Below the pieces are notes generated by a model. The model saw only the letters and a list, made by a program, of their open reading frames with translations, was not told the origin of the DNA and ran no database searches. Made by a program: the position numbers and the translations under genes. Shown one piece after another: positions 25,258 to 34,630 of a DNA stretch of 64,000 bases. The stretch comes from Variovorax dokdonensis. GTDB taxonomy: Bacteria > Pseudomonadota > Gammaproteobacteria > Burkholderiales > Burkholderiaceae_C. The stretch is taken from the NCBI RefSeq assembly GCF_030316895.1, contig NZ_JASZYV010000006.1:1-64000 (forward strand), given 5' to 3'. The first letter of the stretch is position 1. Each line of letters opens with the position of its first letter.

Positions 25258-25875
25258 TCAGCCGTCGGTCGGTGCCGTGGCCTGAAACGAGGGGCGCTTC
25301 GTGATCTCCGAATTCCAGTTGGCAAGTCGAGGGGCGAGCGTTCGCCACTCCAGCGTGTCGAAGCGGTAGTCGACATAGCCGAGCGCGCAAGCGACGGTGA
25401 TGGGGCCGATGGAGAAGGGCGCCCGCATCAGTGCCTCGGCCTCTGCGTCCAGGACTTGCAGCGCGGCGCGCACTTTGAGGTCGAATGCGTCCAGGAGGGG
25501 CTGAAGCGGGACGGATCGCTCGCGCTCATTGCGCCACAGGATCAATGCGTCCAGGAGACCGTCGCCCAACGCGTGCCAGCGCAGCGCCTGCCAGCGGTCC
25601 TCGCCTGTGCGCGGGAAGAGCGTGCCGCCAGCCAGGTCGTCGAGATACTCGCAGATCACTGCCGAATCGAAGAGCGCTGAACCATCTTCCAGCACCAGCG
25701 TGGGAATCTTGGACAGCGGATTCACGGCCATGATCGCCGGATTGGGCTTGAGCATGGCAGCCACCGATCGCACCAGACTCAGCCTGTCGATCAACTTCAG
25801 TTCATGCGCGCAGACCATCACCTTGCGCACATAGGGTGACTTGGGCGACCAGTGCAGGGTCAGCTTGGACGCCAT
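25258..25875 (-). CDS. Glutathione S-transferase family protein
   Basis: A 205-residue GST. The thioredoxin-like N-terminal domain has LHWSPKSPYVRKVMVCAHE (catalytic Ser/Cys position at SPKSPYV), NPLSKIPTLVLEDGSALFDSAVICEYLDD with the cis-Pro and Glu/Ser glutathione contacts, and an all-helical C-terminal domain. Its ATG overlaps the stop of the CaiB gene, making it the last gene of the leftward catabolic operon. Which substrate it conjugates or isomerises cannot be told. Confidence 0.88.
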   Translation of the reverse strand: MASKLTLHWSPKSPYVRKVMVCAHELKLIDRLSLVRSVAAMLKPNPAIMAVNPLSKIPTLVLEDGSALFDSAVICEYLDDLAGGTLFPRTGEDRWQALRWHALGDGLLDALILWRNERERSVPLQPLLDAFDLKVRAALQVLDAEAEALMRAPFSIGPITVACALGYVDYRFDTLEWRTLAPRLANWNSEITKRPSFQATAPTDG

Positions 25876-27101
25876 CAGATCACCTCTTGAGCGCGCAGCT
25901 CGATGATGTCCGCAGGCGCATAGCCCAACTCGGACAGGATGTCGTCGCTGTGCTGGCCCAGAAGCGGCGGTGCAGACCGAATGGGCAGGGCATCACCGTC
26001 GAGTCGGATCGGACTGGCCACCAGCGGCACTTCAACGCCTGCAGGATGGGGTACGTGGCGAAGCATTTCGCGTGCTTGAACCTGCGGCTCCTTGAAAACG
26101 TCGGCAACGCTATTGATCGGTCCGCACGGTACGCCGGCGACATCCAGAGCATCGATGAGCTTGTCGCGCTCCCACTCACCGAACGCGTCTTTCAGCAGCG
26201 CGGACAGCTCGCCGATATTGCGAACGCGCTGCGCGTTGGTGGCGAAGCGCTCGTCGACGATCCACTCCGGATGGCCGAACACCTGGCACAGCTTGGCGAA
26301 CTGCCCATCGTTGCCGACGACCAGAATCACCTCTCCATCGGCACAGGCATACACGTCCTGCGGTTGGATGTTGGGGTGGGCATTGCCGTTGCGGCGCGGC
26401 ACCTTGCCCGACACGAGGTGGTTCATCGCCTGGTTGGCCAGGGTCGCCACTTGCACGTCCAGCATGGCGATGTCGATGTTGCCGCCCACGCCGGTTTCGT
26501 TTCGGCGCGCCAGAGCGGCAAGCACCGACACGGCCGCATACATGCCGGTCATGATGTCGACGATAGGAACGCCGACCTTCTGCGGGCCGCCTCCGGGCTT
26601 GCCGTCCTTTTCGCCGGTCACGCTCATCAGGCCGCCCATGGCCTGGATCAAGAAGTCGTAGGCGGGCTGATCGCGGCGGGGGCCCGTCTGGCCGAAGCCC
26701 GTGACCGAGCAGTAAATCAGGCGGGGGTTGATCTTGCGAAGCGAGGCCTCGTCCAGGCCGTAGCGCGCCAATGTGCCGGCCTTGTAGTTCTCCAGCACGA
26801 TGTCTGCGCGCTTCGCCAGTTCCCTCACGATCGCCTGGCCTTCAGGCTTGTCGATGCTGATCGTGATGGATCGCTTGCCGCGGTTGACCGCCAGGTAGTA
26901 GCCGGCTTCCCTGGTGTCGTGGCCCTCGCTGTCTTTCAGGAAGGGCGGGCCCCAGCTGCGGGTGTCGTCACCGGCACCGGGTCGCTCGACCTTGATCACT
27001 TCTGCACCGAGGTCGGCAAGGATCTGGCCGGCCCAGGGCGCGGCGAGGATGCGGCTGAGGTCCAGGACCTTGACGTGGGACAGCGGACCGGCGGTATTCA
27101 T
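25875..27101 (-). CDS. CaiB/BaiF family CoA-transferase
   Basis: A 408-residue family III CoA-transferase. The start LSHVKVLDLSRILAAPWAGQILADLGAEVIKVERP is followed by the catalytic Asp region (GGNIDIAMLDVQVA) and the GVPCGPIN segment near the C-terminus. It moves CoA between acids through a glutamyl/aspartyl anhydride. AAGGAGATATCC precedes ATG 27101. With the acyl-CoA dehydrogenase and enoyl-CoA hydratase upstream in the operon it can activate the acid that they oxidise. Confidence 0.93.
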   Translation of the reverse strand: MNTAGPLSHVKVLDLSRILAAPWAGQILADLGAEVIKVERPGAGDDTRSWGPPFLKDSEGHDTREAGYYLAVNRGKRSITISIDKPEGQAIVRELAKRADIVLENYKAGTLARYGLDEASLRKINPRLIYCSVTGFGQTGPRRDQPAYDFLIQAMGGLMSVTGEKDGKPGGGPQKVGVPIVDIMTGMYAAVSVLAALARRNETGVGGNIDIAMLDVQVATLANQAMNHLVSGKVPRRNGNAHPNIQPQDVYACADGEVILVVGNDGQFAKLCQVFGHPEWIVDERFATNAQRVRNIGELSALLKDAFGEWERDKLIDALDVAGVPCGPINSVADVFKEPQVQAREMLRHVPHPAGVEVPLVASPIRLDGDALPIRSAPPLLGQHSDDILSELGYAPADIIELRAQEVI

Positions 27102-27220
27102 GGCGGATATCTCCTTGTGCCCATGAATTTTCGGAGGCCAGAACCGGCGCGACTAGCGCGCCCACGTCAACCCTGTGATGCCGCATGGCGCATAGCACGT
27201 GGCATCCGCATGCGAGCGTG

Positions 27221-28438
27221 CTAGCGGTGCTTGGCGAGCTCCAGCTTGGCAATGGCGTTGCGATGCACTTCGTCAGGACCATCGACCAGGCGGACCGTGC
27301 GCTGGTGCGCATAGGCTTCGGCCAGCCAGAAGTCCTGACTCACGCCGCCGCCGCCGTGGGCCTGAATGGCCCAGTCCACCACCTTGCACGACATGTTGGG
27401 GGCCACGACCTTGATCATGGCGATCTCGGCGCGAGCGACCTTGTTGCCGACCGTATCCATCTTCCAGGCAGCGTTCAGCGTCAGCAGACGCGCCTGGTCG
27501 ATCATGCAGCGCGACTCGGCGATGCGCTCATGCCAGACCGACTGTTCGGCAAGGGGCTTGCCGAAGGCGATGCGCTTTTGCAGCCGATCGCACATCAACT
27601 CCAGCGCGCGTTCGGCAGCGCCGATCGACCGCATGCAGTGGTGGATGCGGCCTGGTCCCAGGCGGCCCTGTGCGATTTCGAATCCGCGGCCTTCGCCCAG
27701 CAGGATGTTGTCGACCGGGACTCGCACGTTTTCCAGTGCGACCTCCATGTGTCCGTGCGGTGCATCGTCATAGCCAAACACCGACAGGTGCCGCACGACC
27801 GTGACCCCGGGGGTATCGCGAGGCACCAGAACCATGGACTGCTGCGCGTGCCGCGGGGCGTCCGGGTCGGTCTTTCCCATCACGATGAAGATCTGGCAGC
27901 GCGGGCTGCCGGCGCCGGAAGAGAACCACTTGCGGCCGTTGATCACGTAGTGATCGCCATCGCGTCGGATCGAGCACTGGATGTTGGTGGCGTCTGACGA
28001 TGCGACGGCAGGCTCGGTCATCAGGAAGGCCGATCGGATCTCTCCGGCGAGCAGGGGATGGAGCCACTGCTTCTTCTGCGCGTCAGTGGCATAGCGTTCC
28101 AGCGTCTCCATGTTGCCGGTATCGGGCGCGGAGCAGTTGAAAACCTCTCCCGACCACGAGACGCGACCCATGACCTCGCACAGCGGCGCGTAGTCGAGAT
28201 TCGAGATGCCGCCCTGGCCCTCGTACGGGTGCGGAAGGAACATGTTCCACAGTCCGGCGGCACGCGCCTTGGGCTTGAGCTCCTCGATCAGCGGCACCAC
28301 TTGCCAGGGGTTGCCCGCGCGCCGGAATGCATCCGTCTCGCGGTGGTAGCGCTCTTCGTTGGGGTAGATGTGCTCATCGAAGAATGCGCGCAGGCGTTGC
28401 AGCAACTCGGCGGACTTCGGCGATGGTTCGGCGAACAT
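27221..28438 (-). CDS. Acyl-CoA dehydrogenase
   Basis: A 405-residue flavoprotein of the ACAD family, closest in pattern to the longer ACAD10/11-like group. Landmarks are [18 protein letters not shown] (FAD/substrate loop), [24 protein letters not shown] and the C-terminal helical domain with [33 protein letters not shown]. It makes an enoyl-CoA and passes electrons to ETF. The gene sits between CaiB and enoyl-CoA hydratase genes with gaps of 119 and 70 bp. AAAGGAGATTCC precedes the ATG. Confidence 0.93.
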   Translation of the reverse strand: MFAEPSPKSAELLQRLRAFFDEHIYPNEERYHRETDAFRRAGNPWQVVPLIEELKPKARAAGLWNMFLPHPYEGQGGISNLDYAPLCEVMGRVSWSGEVFNCSAPDTGNMETLERYATDAQKKQWLHPLLAGEIRSAFLMTEPAVASSDATNIQCSIRRDGDHYVINGRKWFSSGAGSPRCQIFIVMGKTDPDAPRHAQQSMVLVPRDTPGVTVVRHLSVFGYDDAPHGHMEVALENVRVPVDNILLGEGRGFEIAQGRLGPGRIHHCMRSIGAAERALELMCDRLQKRIAFGKPLAEQSVWHERIAESRCMIDQARLLTLNAAWKMDTVGNKVARAEIAMIKVVAPNMSCKVVDWAIQAHGGGGVSQDFWLAEAYAHQRTVRLVDGPDEVHRNAIAKLELAKHR

Positions 28439-28508
28439 GGAATCTCCTTTGGATGACGGTCCGATTGAATCGGCACTGGAGCATCTTGTCGGTCACTCCA
28501 GCGACAGT

Positions 28509-29285
28509 TCATCGGCCCGTGAAGACCGGCTGACGCTTCTCGGCAAAGGCGCGCTGTGCTTCCTTGGCGTCTTCGGTCTTGGCGATCTGCGCCGTCATGT
28601 CCTGCTCGTAGCGGTAGCCGTCCCGCAGGCTCATGTCCTCGATGGTATTGAGGGTGTGCTTGAACATGCGGGTGGCGATCGGGCTCTTGGAGGCGATGTT
28701 TCGGGCGATGGACAATGCCTTGGGCATCAGTTCCTCCGGCGGGACGCAGGCCTCGACGATGCCCAGGCGGTACATCTCGGCGCCGTCGACACGCGTTCCG
28801 GTCAGGGCCATGAAGCGCAGTCGCGAGTGGCTGAACAGGCGCATGGCATGACGGCCGCCTCCGAGCAGGCCGACATCCACTTCCGGCATGCCCAGGGTGG
28901 CTTTTTCCGATGCGACCAGAATGTCGCTGGAGGCTGCCATGGCCAAGCCAGAGCCCAACGCAGCGCCATTGATGGCGACCACCACCGGCTTGGCGCACTC
29001 GCGGATCGCGTGGAAGCATTCGCGGGTACGGCGCGAATGGGCAGGAAGGTCGCCCGGTCCCTTGATGACGTCCTTGCGGCCCTTGAGGTCCGCGCCGGCG
29101 CAGAACACCTTGCCGGCGCCCGTCAGCACCACCGCCCGCACTTCGTCCATTTCGCTGATGCGGTCAAGCGCAAGGATGAGTTCGTCGTTGAGGGTGCGGG
29201 TCAGCGCGTTGACCGGCGGCGCGTTCATCGTGAGGGTGGCAACGAAATCCTCGATGCGGACTTCGAGTTGGGTCAAGTCGTTCAT
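28509..29285 (-). CDS. Enoyl-CoA hydratase/isomerase family protein
   Basis: A 258-residue crotonase-fold protein starting at MNDLTQLEVR (29285). The oxyanion-hole segments are VFCAGADLKGR and NGAALGSGLAMA. The first catalytic Glu position reads Gly/Ser-Gly (ALGSGLAMA rather than AxGGGxE), while the second carries Asp/Val (MPEVDVGLLGGG), so classical hydration by two Glu is doubtful; it may be an isomerase or act on an unusual acyl-CoA. It lies upstream of the dehydrogenase in the operon. Confidence 0.88.
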   Translation of the reverse strand: MNDLTQLEVRIEDFVATLTMNAPPVNALTRTLNDELILALDRISEMDEVRAVVLTGAGKVFCAGADLKGRKDVIKGPGDLPAHSRRTRECFHAIRECAKPVVVAINGAALGSGLAMAASSDILVASEKATLGMPEVDVGLLGGGRHAMRLFSHSRLRFMALTGTRVDGAEMYRLGIVEACVPPEELMPKALSIARNIASKSPIATRMFKHTLNTIEDMSLRDGYRYEQDMTAQIAKTEDAKEAQRAFAEKRQPVFTGR

Positions 29286-29310
29286 GGTTTCTATCCTTTT
29301 CCTGTCCAGT

Positions 29311-30276
29311 TCATTCGATGCGGGCACCGGAGACCTCGATCACCTTCTTCCATTTCATCGCCTCGCTGCGGACCAGCGCGGCCATCTCTTCTGGCGTTCC
29401 ACCCTGGGGAATGACGCCGCCGGCTGCAAGCTGGTCCTTGAGTTCCTGCGTCTGCAGGACCGCGTTGATCTCGCGGTTCAGCCGCTCGATCGCGGCCTGC
29501 GGCGTATTGCGTGGCACGGAGATGTAGTTCACCGGGGCAGCCTCGAAGCCCTTCAACTCGTCGGCGATCGGTGGCACGTCCGGCAAGAGCGGCGAGCGCT
29601 TTGCAGTGGCGACACCGAGCGCGCGCAAGGCGCCACTGTCGATGTGCGGCTTGTACACCGCGATGCTGTCGATCGCCATCTGCACTTGTCCCGATAGCAG
29701 ATCGGTCAGCGCCGGGCCGGTCCCGCGATAGGGGATGTGGACGATCGAGACACCGGCCGATTGCTTGAAGAGCTCGCCGGCGAGGTGGCTGCTGGCGCCT
29801 TGGCCCGCGCTGGCGAAGTTGACTTTGCCCGGGTTCGCCCTCGCGTAGTCGATGAATTCCTTGAGCGTGCGCACCGGCAGGTCCTTGTTGACGACCAGCA
29901 CGTTGGGAACGATCGCCACTTCGGTCACCGCCACCAGATCGCGCGTTGGGTCATAGGGCAGCTTTGCCATCAGATAGGGGTTGGCCATCTGAGGCCCAGG
30001 GGTGGTGTACAGCAAGGTATAGCCATCGGCTGGCGCCTTGGCGACGATGTCCGCGCCAAGGGTGGCACCACCGCCCGGCTTGTTGTCGACCACCACGGGT
30101 TGCCCGAGTCGCTTGGAAAGCGGCGCAGCAATCGCGCGGGCGACAAAGTCTGCCCCGCCGCCGGGCGCAAAAGGCACGACCAGCCGCAACGGCCTGCTGG
30201 GGTAGTCCTGCGCTGCGGCGCCGAAAGCAACGGTGGCGAGCAGCAGGGCCATGGCTTTGCAAAGGCTTGTCTTCAT
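29311..30276 (-). CDS. Bug-family (TctC) receptor
   Basis: A 321-residue exported receptor, signal peptide ending GAAAQ, then YPSRPLRLVVPFAPGGGADFVARA, DNKPGGGATLG, APADGYTLLY and PYRGTGPALTDLLSG. The ATG at 30276 overlaps the stop of the enolase-superfamily gene, so receptor and enzyme are translationally coupled, an unusual arrangement that suggests that they handle the same compound. Confidence 0.92.
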   Translation of the reverse strand: MKTSLCKAMALLLATVAFGAAAQDYPSRPLRLVVPFAPGGGADFVARAIAAPLSKRLGQPVVVDNKPGGGATLGADIVAKAPADGYTLLYTTPGPQMANPYLMAKLPYDPTRDLVAVTEVAIVPNVLVVNKDLPVRTLKEFIDYARANPGKVNFASAGQGASSHLAGELFKQSAGVSIVHIPYRGTGPALTDLLSGQVQMAIDSIAVYKPHIDSGALRALGVATAKRSPLLPDVPPIADELKGFEAAPVNYISVPRNTPQAAIERLNREINAVLQTQELKDQLAAGGVIPQGGTPEEMAALVRSEAMKWKKVIEVSGARIE

Positions 30277-31352
30277 CGGATTCCTTGGTTCTTGTAGGTG
30301 ACACCACAGCCGGGTCCTGGGGGCAGTCGCAACTGCCCATCCTGCATGGGCAGTGGGGTGAAAGGGTCGTCCTGCAGGTGCAGGTGTTCCGACAGCTCGC
30401 AGGCATAGGGCAGGCGGCGGATGACGCTGGCCGCCTGCAAGGCCATGGCCTGCAACAGAGCAGGGCCGAAGGCTGCGCCCACGCGGCAACCGACTTCGCC
30501 AGCCTCGCAGATGCGCACGGCCTGCAGGAAGCGCCGGATGCCGCCCAGGTTGGTGACTTTCAGATTGATCACATCCACAGCCCGTTCGGAGACCAAGCGA
30601 AAGACGTCGCGCACGCTCTGCGCGCTTTCGTCTGCCTCGATCGCGACCGGTAGGGTCCGCGTGAGAAGCGCAAGCCCGGCGAAGTCGGCGGCTGGCACGG
30701 GTTGCTCGATCAGGGCGATGTCATACCGCTCCATGCGACGGAAGGCGGCAATCAGTTGCTTGGCGTTGTACGACTGATTCGGGTCTAACGTCAGCGCCAC
30801 GCCGTCCCCGACGGCAGAGCGCACTGCTGCGATGCGCTGCACGTCGGCATCGCCATCGCCCGAGAGCTTCAGCTTCAATTGCGTATAGCCTTCGGCTGCC
30901 AGACGGCCTGCAATCGCGCCCATTTCTTCCGGCGCCTTGATGGACAGGATGCGCGACAGACGAACCGAGTCGCGCAGCTTGCCACCGAGCAGCACATGCA
31001 CAGGCACACCGAGGCGACGCGCGAGCAGGTCATGCAGTGCCATGTCGATCGCAGCTTTCGCGGTCGGCTGGTAGGCCAGCACTGCGTCGATCTCTTCCAT
31101 CGTGCCTGCGAGATCGTCCACGGCGCGGCCGACGAGGCGCGGCGCCAGAAAGCCAAGTCCAGCCCGGGCGCCAGCGCCATCGGTGGAGATGGCAGGGATG
31201 GCATGGCAGTAGCCGAGCCCCTGGTGCCCGTCGTCATCAGCCAGGCGCAGCACCCAGCCTTCCAAGTGCGGGACCTGGGCGCGTGCAAACTTCCACTGCG
31301 GGTCAGCGAGCGCCTGGGTGCAGGGCTCGATCGTGGCGGCGGCAATTTTCAT
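30273..31352 (-). CDS. Mandelate racemase/muconate lactonizing enzyme family protein
   Basis: A 359-residue enolase-superfamily enzyme. I start it at MKIAAATIEP (31352), the usual first strand. It has the Lys-x-Lys base motif (YTQLKLKLSG), three metal ligands in LTLDPNQSY, ALIEQPV and IEADESAQ, and the second Lys in INLKVTNLGG, the pattern of the muconate-lactonizing subgroup. Such enzymes isomerise, lactonise or epimerise carboxylates by abstracting an alpha proton. It sits between two Bug receptor genes. The substrate is not predictable from the motifs. Confidence 0.88.
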   Translation of the reverse strand: MKIAAATIEPCTQALADPQWKFARAQVPHLEGWVLRLADDDGHQGLGYCHAIPAISTDGAGARAGLGFLAPRLVGRAVDDLAGTMEEIDAVLAYQPTAKAAIDMALHDLLARRLGVPVHVLLGGKLRDSVRLSRILSIKAPEEMGAIAGRLAAEGYTQLKLKLSGDGDADVQRIAAVRSAVGDGVALTLDPNQSYNAKQLIAAFRRMERYDIALIEQPVPAADFAGLALLTRTLPVAIEADESAQSVRDVFRLVSERAVDVINLKVTNLGGIRRFLQAVRICEAGEVGCRVGAAFGPALLQAMALQAASVIRRLPYACELSEHLHLQDDPFTPLPMQDGQLRLPPGPGCGVTYKNQGIR

Positions 31353-31360
31353 GGTGCCGG

Positions 31361-32347
31361 TCACTGCATCGTGATCTTGGCCTTGACGATGATGCTCTTC
31401 CATTTGTCCGATTCCGCCTGCATCAGTTGCTGGTAGGCGGCGCCGGTTGAAGTCACGGGCAGGGCGCCCTGCTGGAGAAACTGCTGCTTGGTCTCAGGCG
31501 CTTCGACGGCGGCGACGAAGGCTTCTCGGACCTTGGTGGCGATGGGTGCAGGAATGCCCTTGGGCGCGACAATGCCGTAGGTGGTTTCCATCAGGACTCC
31601 GGGCAGACCCTTTTCCGCGGTTGTGGGCACATCGGGCAATTGCGGGACTCGGGCCGTCGCAGCGACGGCCAGGGCCTTGAGCGAACCGCTGTTGATGTGC
31701 GCAAGCACCGGCAGCATGTCGACCATGGCAACGTCGACTTCGCCGCCGAGCAGTCCGGTAATCGCCGGAGCTGCACCCTTGTACGTAACGTGCAGCATGC
31801 TGACCCCGGCCTGATCGTCGAAGATCTCCATGCCGATGTGCGGCGTGGTGCCGGGCCCTGCAGAGCTGTAGCTCAGCTTGCCGGGCTCGGCCTTCGCCTT
31901 CTTCACGAGCGCCTCCAGCGAATCGATGCCCGACTTCTTGTTGACCACCACCACACTGGGAATCTTGGCGACCAGGGTCAGGTACTGCAGGTCGCCCAGC
32001 GCGTAGGGGGCTTTCATGAGATTGGGCATGCCGGCCAGTGGCCCGGGGGCAACCAGGGCGAGGGTGTAGCCGTCGGCGGGCGCCTTCGCGGTGGCATCCA
32101 CGCCGATGGTGCCGCCGGCGCCGGCCCGGTTGTCGACGACGACGGGTTGACCCAGGGCAGCGCCCACTTTCGTGGCCAGCAACCGTGCGATGGCGTCGGT
32201 CGGTCCTCCCGCCGCGTACGGCACGATCAGCTTGATCGGCCGGGCGGGCCACTCCTGTGCCTGCACGGCGTTGGTCGAGAAAAGACCGCCGGCAAGCGTG
32301 AGCGTGAGTGCGAGGGCAGTGGAGTAGAAGCGGCGGCTGTGGGCCAT
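31361..32347 (-). CDS. Bug-family (TctC) receptor
   Basis: A 328-residue exported receptor, first gene of the leftward operon. The signal peptide ends AVQAQ; WPARPIKLIVPYAAGGPTDAIARL, DNRAGAGG, APADGYTLAL and TYKGAAPAITGLLGG follow. AGGAGACAAAAATC precedes the ATG. The 3' end lies 8 bp from the enolase-superfamily start. A second, different Bug receptor in the same operon suggests two related ligands or a receptor for an intermediate. Confidence 0.92.
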   Translation of the reverse strand: MAHSRRFYSTALALTLTLAGGLFSTNAVQAQEWPARPIKLIVPYAAGGPTDAIARLLATKVGAALGQPVVVDNRAGAGGTIGVDATAKAPADGYTLALVAPGPLAGMPNLMKAPYALGDLQYLTLVAKIPSVVVVNKKSGIDSLEALVKKAKAEPGKLSYSSAGPGTTPHIGMEIFDDQAGVSMLHVTYKGAAPAITGLLGGEVDVAMVDMLPVLAHINSGSLKALAVAATARVPQLPDVPTTAEKGLPGVLMETTYGIVAPKGIPAPIATKVREAFVAAVEAPETKQQFLQQGALPVTSTGAAYQQLMQAESDKWKSIIVKAKITMQ

Positions 32348-32395
32348 GATTTTTGTCTCCTGGAGTTGGATGGAGGCAGTCTAGAAGCCGGTCCT

Positions 32396-32423
32396 CTTGC
32401 GAGCCATGCACCGATCGCGCAAG
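32396..32423. promoter_or_regulatory. Inverted repeat CTTGCG-N16-CGCAAG in a divergent promoter region
   Basis: A 6-bp dyad between the Bug gene (start 32347) and the hydrolase-fold gene (start 32532). It may be the site of the LysR regulator encoded at 33398, though it does not show the T-N11-A core of that family. Weak evidence. Confidence 0.25.
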
Positions 32424-32531
32424 GCTGCTATGCATCCGGCCCTGATGGATCCGGCAAACCAGTCATGTCCGCGCCGGCATGAAAGGCGAGCGCAGCGCGA
32501 CTAGAGTTACCGCAAACAGGAGACGCACCGA

Positions 32532-33359
32532 ATGAGCGATTGGCGACCGCCGCCGCCGCAGGCGCCCGCGACCGAAGGCCTGATCGATGTCGGCGCATGC
32601 CGGCTTTGGTATTGGGACACCGGAGGGGAAGGGGAGGCCGTCGTCTTCCTGCATGCGGGCAGCCAGAGCGGCGCCGGCTGGGCTTACCAGCAGCCGGTGT
32701 TTGTCGAGGCCGGCTTCCGGGTCATCGGCTATTCCCGACGTGGCTGCTGGCGCTCGGAGGCGGGCGATCGCAACGAGCCCGGAGTTGCTGCCGAAGATCT
32801 GCGTTGCCTGCTGGACCACTGCGGCGTTGCGCGGGCCCATCTGGTGGCGGTTGCGCTGGGTGCCTTTTACGCCCTGGACTTTGCCCTCTTGCATCCGAAA
32901 CGCCTGCGAACATTGACGGTGGCATCGTCCTACCTGGGCATCGACAGTTCCGAGACGGCGTACGCGCAGGCAAATGCCCGGCTGCGCCCGCCAGAATTCG
33001 AAGCCTTGCCTGTGGAATTCAAGGAACTCCACCCGTCGTATCGCGCCGGCAAGCCGGACGGCGTGCAAGCCTGGCTGGCGCTGGCGCGCGAGGCTCGTTC
33101 AGGGCCGCCAGTCGTCGCGCGGCGACCTTTTCCGATGACATGGGAGCGCGTCGAGAGCATCGAGCATCCGACACTGCTCATGACGGGAGACGGTGACCTC
33201 TACGCGCCGCCGGCCTTGCTGCGCATGCAGGCGAAGCACCTGGCGCATGCGGAAGTGGCCATCGTCCCGGAGGCGGGACATTGCCCGAATTGGGAGCAGC
33301 CCGATGCTTTCAACCGCATCGTGCTGGACTTCCTTCGCCGCCAGTCAGGCCGAGGCTGA
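32532..33359 (+). CDS. Alpha/beta-hydrolase-fold protein lacking the nucleophile Ser
   Basis: A 275-residue alpha/beta-hydrolase fold. The early strand and oxyanion loop read VVFLHAGSQSGAGW, the general acid region TGDGDLYAPP and the catalytic His EAGHCPNWEQP. At the nucleophile elbow, where relatives have GHSxGG, this protein reads VAVALGAF, so the Ser is Ala (codon GCG near 32853). It is therefore unlikely to be an ordinary esterase; lyase, cofactor-independent dioxygenase-like or binding roles are possible. AGGAGACGCACCGA precedes the ATG. It is divergent from the catabolic operon and upstream of the LysR gene. Confidence 0.8.
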   Translation: MSDWRPPPPQAPATEGLIDVGACRLWYWDTGGEGEAVVFLHAGSQSGAGWAYQQPVFVEAGFRVIGYSRRGCWRSEAGDRNEPGVAAEDLRCLLDHCGVARAHLVAVALGAFYALDFALLHPKRLRTLTVASSYLGIDSSETAYAQANARLRPPEFEALPVEFKELHPSYRAGKPDGVQAWLALAREARSGPPVVARRPFPMTWERVESIEHPTLLMTGDGDLYAPPALLRMQAKHLAHAEVAIVPEAGHCPNWEQPDAFNRIVLDFLRRQSGRG

Positions 33360-33397
33360 ACACATGAAGGCAACGTCCAGTCCGATAATCACCGCTC

Positions 33398-34354
33398 ATG
33401 CACAAGCCTCGCGCCACCGACTTCGAACTGAACATCGCATCTGATCTTCAGAAGTGGCGCTCTTTCATTGCCATTGGCGAACTCGGAAGCCTGACGCGCG
33501 CTGCGCTTTTCCTGGACAGCAATCAGTCCTTCCTGAGCCGGCAGGTCAACGCACTGGAGCGCGAATGCGGGACCCGGTTGTTCAACCGCACGGGCCGCGG
33601 CGTGGAGTTGTCAGAAGCGGGCCAGCGCCTGTTTCCACAGGTCAAGGAGTTGCTCGAACGCGCACAGGCGCTGGAACACGATATCCGGGCCGATCTGCGC
33701 GAACCCGTCGGTACGGTCACGCTGGGCAGCCTTCCGTCCATCGGAACAATCCTCACCGGGCGGCTCTACGCAGCCGCGCGCGCTCTCTTGCCTGGCGTGA
33801 GTCTGAAAGTGCTGGAAGGCTCGAGCGGGCAGGTGGAGGAATGGCTCACCGACGCGCGTGTCGACATCGCCATTCTCTATCGCTACTCCGCGACGCTGCC
33901 GGATGGCGAGGAGGCCCTTGCCACGGTCGACAGCTACCTGATCGGCAGGCGCGACGACCGGCTCACAGCGAGTGGCCAAGTGCCCTTCGCGAGCCTCGAC
34001 GGGCTGCCTTTCATCCTGCCGAGCGCGCCCAACGGGCTGCGCACAGCACTCGATGCCGGCGCGCGCCAAGCTCGCATCACCCTGGCGCCGGTGATTGAAG
34101 CGGATTCGCTGCCGCTGCAAAAACAACTGACGGCGCAAGAGGGCTTGTACACGGTGCTGCCGCTGCACGCCGTGTGGCAGGAGGTGCAGGAGGGCAAGCT
34201 GCAGGCGGCACGCATCGTCGAGCCTCCATTTCAGCGCACGGTCGCATTGGCCTTTTCGCGGGCCAAGGGGCCGTCCCGCGCCGTGACGGCGGTGACGGGG
34301 CACATCGTGCGCATCGTCGGCGAAATGGCTGCGCAGGGCATGTGGCGGTCCTGA
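33398..34354 (+). CDS. LysR-family transcriptional regulator
   Basis: A 318-residue LTTR. The N-terminal winged helix-turn-helix (about 18-78) reads WRSFIAIGELGSLTRAALFLDSNQSFLSRQVNALERE, with GTRLFNRTGRGVELSEAGQRLF completing the wing; an effector-binding domain with two periplasmic-protein-like lobes follows. The protein begins unusually with about 17 extra residues before the HTH. It is 38 bp behind the hydrolase-fold gene and probably controls that gene and the divergent Bug-CaiB operon. Confidence 0.9.
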   Translation: MHKPRATDFELNIASDLQKWRSFIAIGELGSLTRAALFLDSNQSFLSRQVNALERECGTRLFNRTGRGVELSEAGQRLFPQVKELLERAQALEHDIRADLREPVGTVTLGSLPSIGTILTGRLYAAARALLPGVSLKVLEGSSGQVEEWLTDARVDIAILYRYSATLPDGEEALATVDSYLIGRRDDRLTASGQVPFASLDGLPFILPSAPNGLRTALDAGARQARITLAPVIEADSLPLQKQLTAQEGLYTVLPLHAVWQEVQEGKLQAARIVEPPFQRTVALAFSRAKGPSRAVTAVTGHIVRIVGEMAAQGMWRS

Positions 34355-34367
34355 TGCCAAGGCGCCG

Positions 34368-34466
34368 TCATCCTGCATGAACTGCCAGGACGGCAACGCC
34401 ATCGGCATCCACTGCGACGAAGTTTCCAGGCCGGATGGCAACGCCGCCGATTGAGATCCTCGGTTT
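34368..34466 (-). pseudogene. RraA-like family C-terminal remnant
   Basis: On the minus strand about 30 codons read ISIGGVAIRPGNFVAVDADG, then VAVLAVHAG and a stop at 34368. This is the hallmark C-terminal strand pair of the RraA-like fold (GVxVxPGDxVxxDxDGV). No upstream part of such a gene is present; the sequence before it belongs to another broken gene. It lies in a decayed stretch between the LysR gene and the small gene at 34748. Confidence 0.55.
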
Positions 34467-34477
34467 TTGCGGCATTT

Positions 34478-34630
34478 GGGCCGAAGGTCGAAACGACCGT
34501 CAAAGCTGGCGTCGGCAAAGGGCAGTTCCTCCACATCGGCGACCTGGAACCCCACGCAAGGCCTTCCGCCTTCGACCTCGCCGCACCGCGCTCGAGCAAG
34601 GATCCGACGTAGTCCGTCGATGCCGGCGCT
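34478..34630 (-). pseudogene. Class I SAM-methyltransferase remnant with frameshifts
   Basis: Minus-strand reading gives YVGSLLERGAARSKAEGLA in one frame, FQVADVEELPFADASFD in a second and VVSTFGPNA back in the first. Joined, this is the continuous middle of a UbiE-type methyltransferase (after motif I, through the xDAExLPFxDxSFDxVxSTFG block). At least two frameshifts and loss of both ends mark it as a pseudogene. It directly abuts the RraA-like remnant, indicating a deletion junction. Confidence 0.55.
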
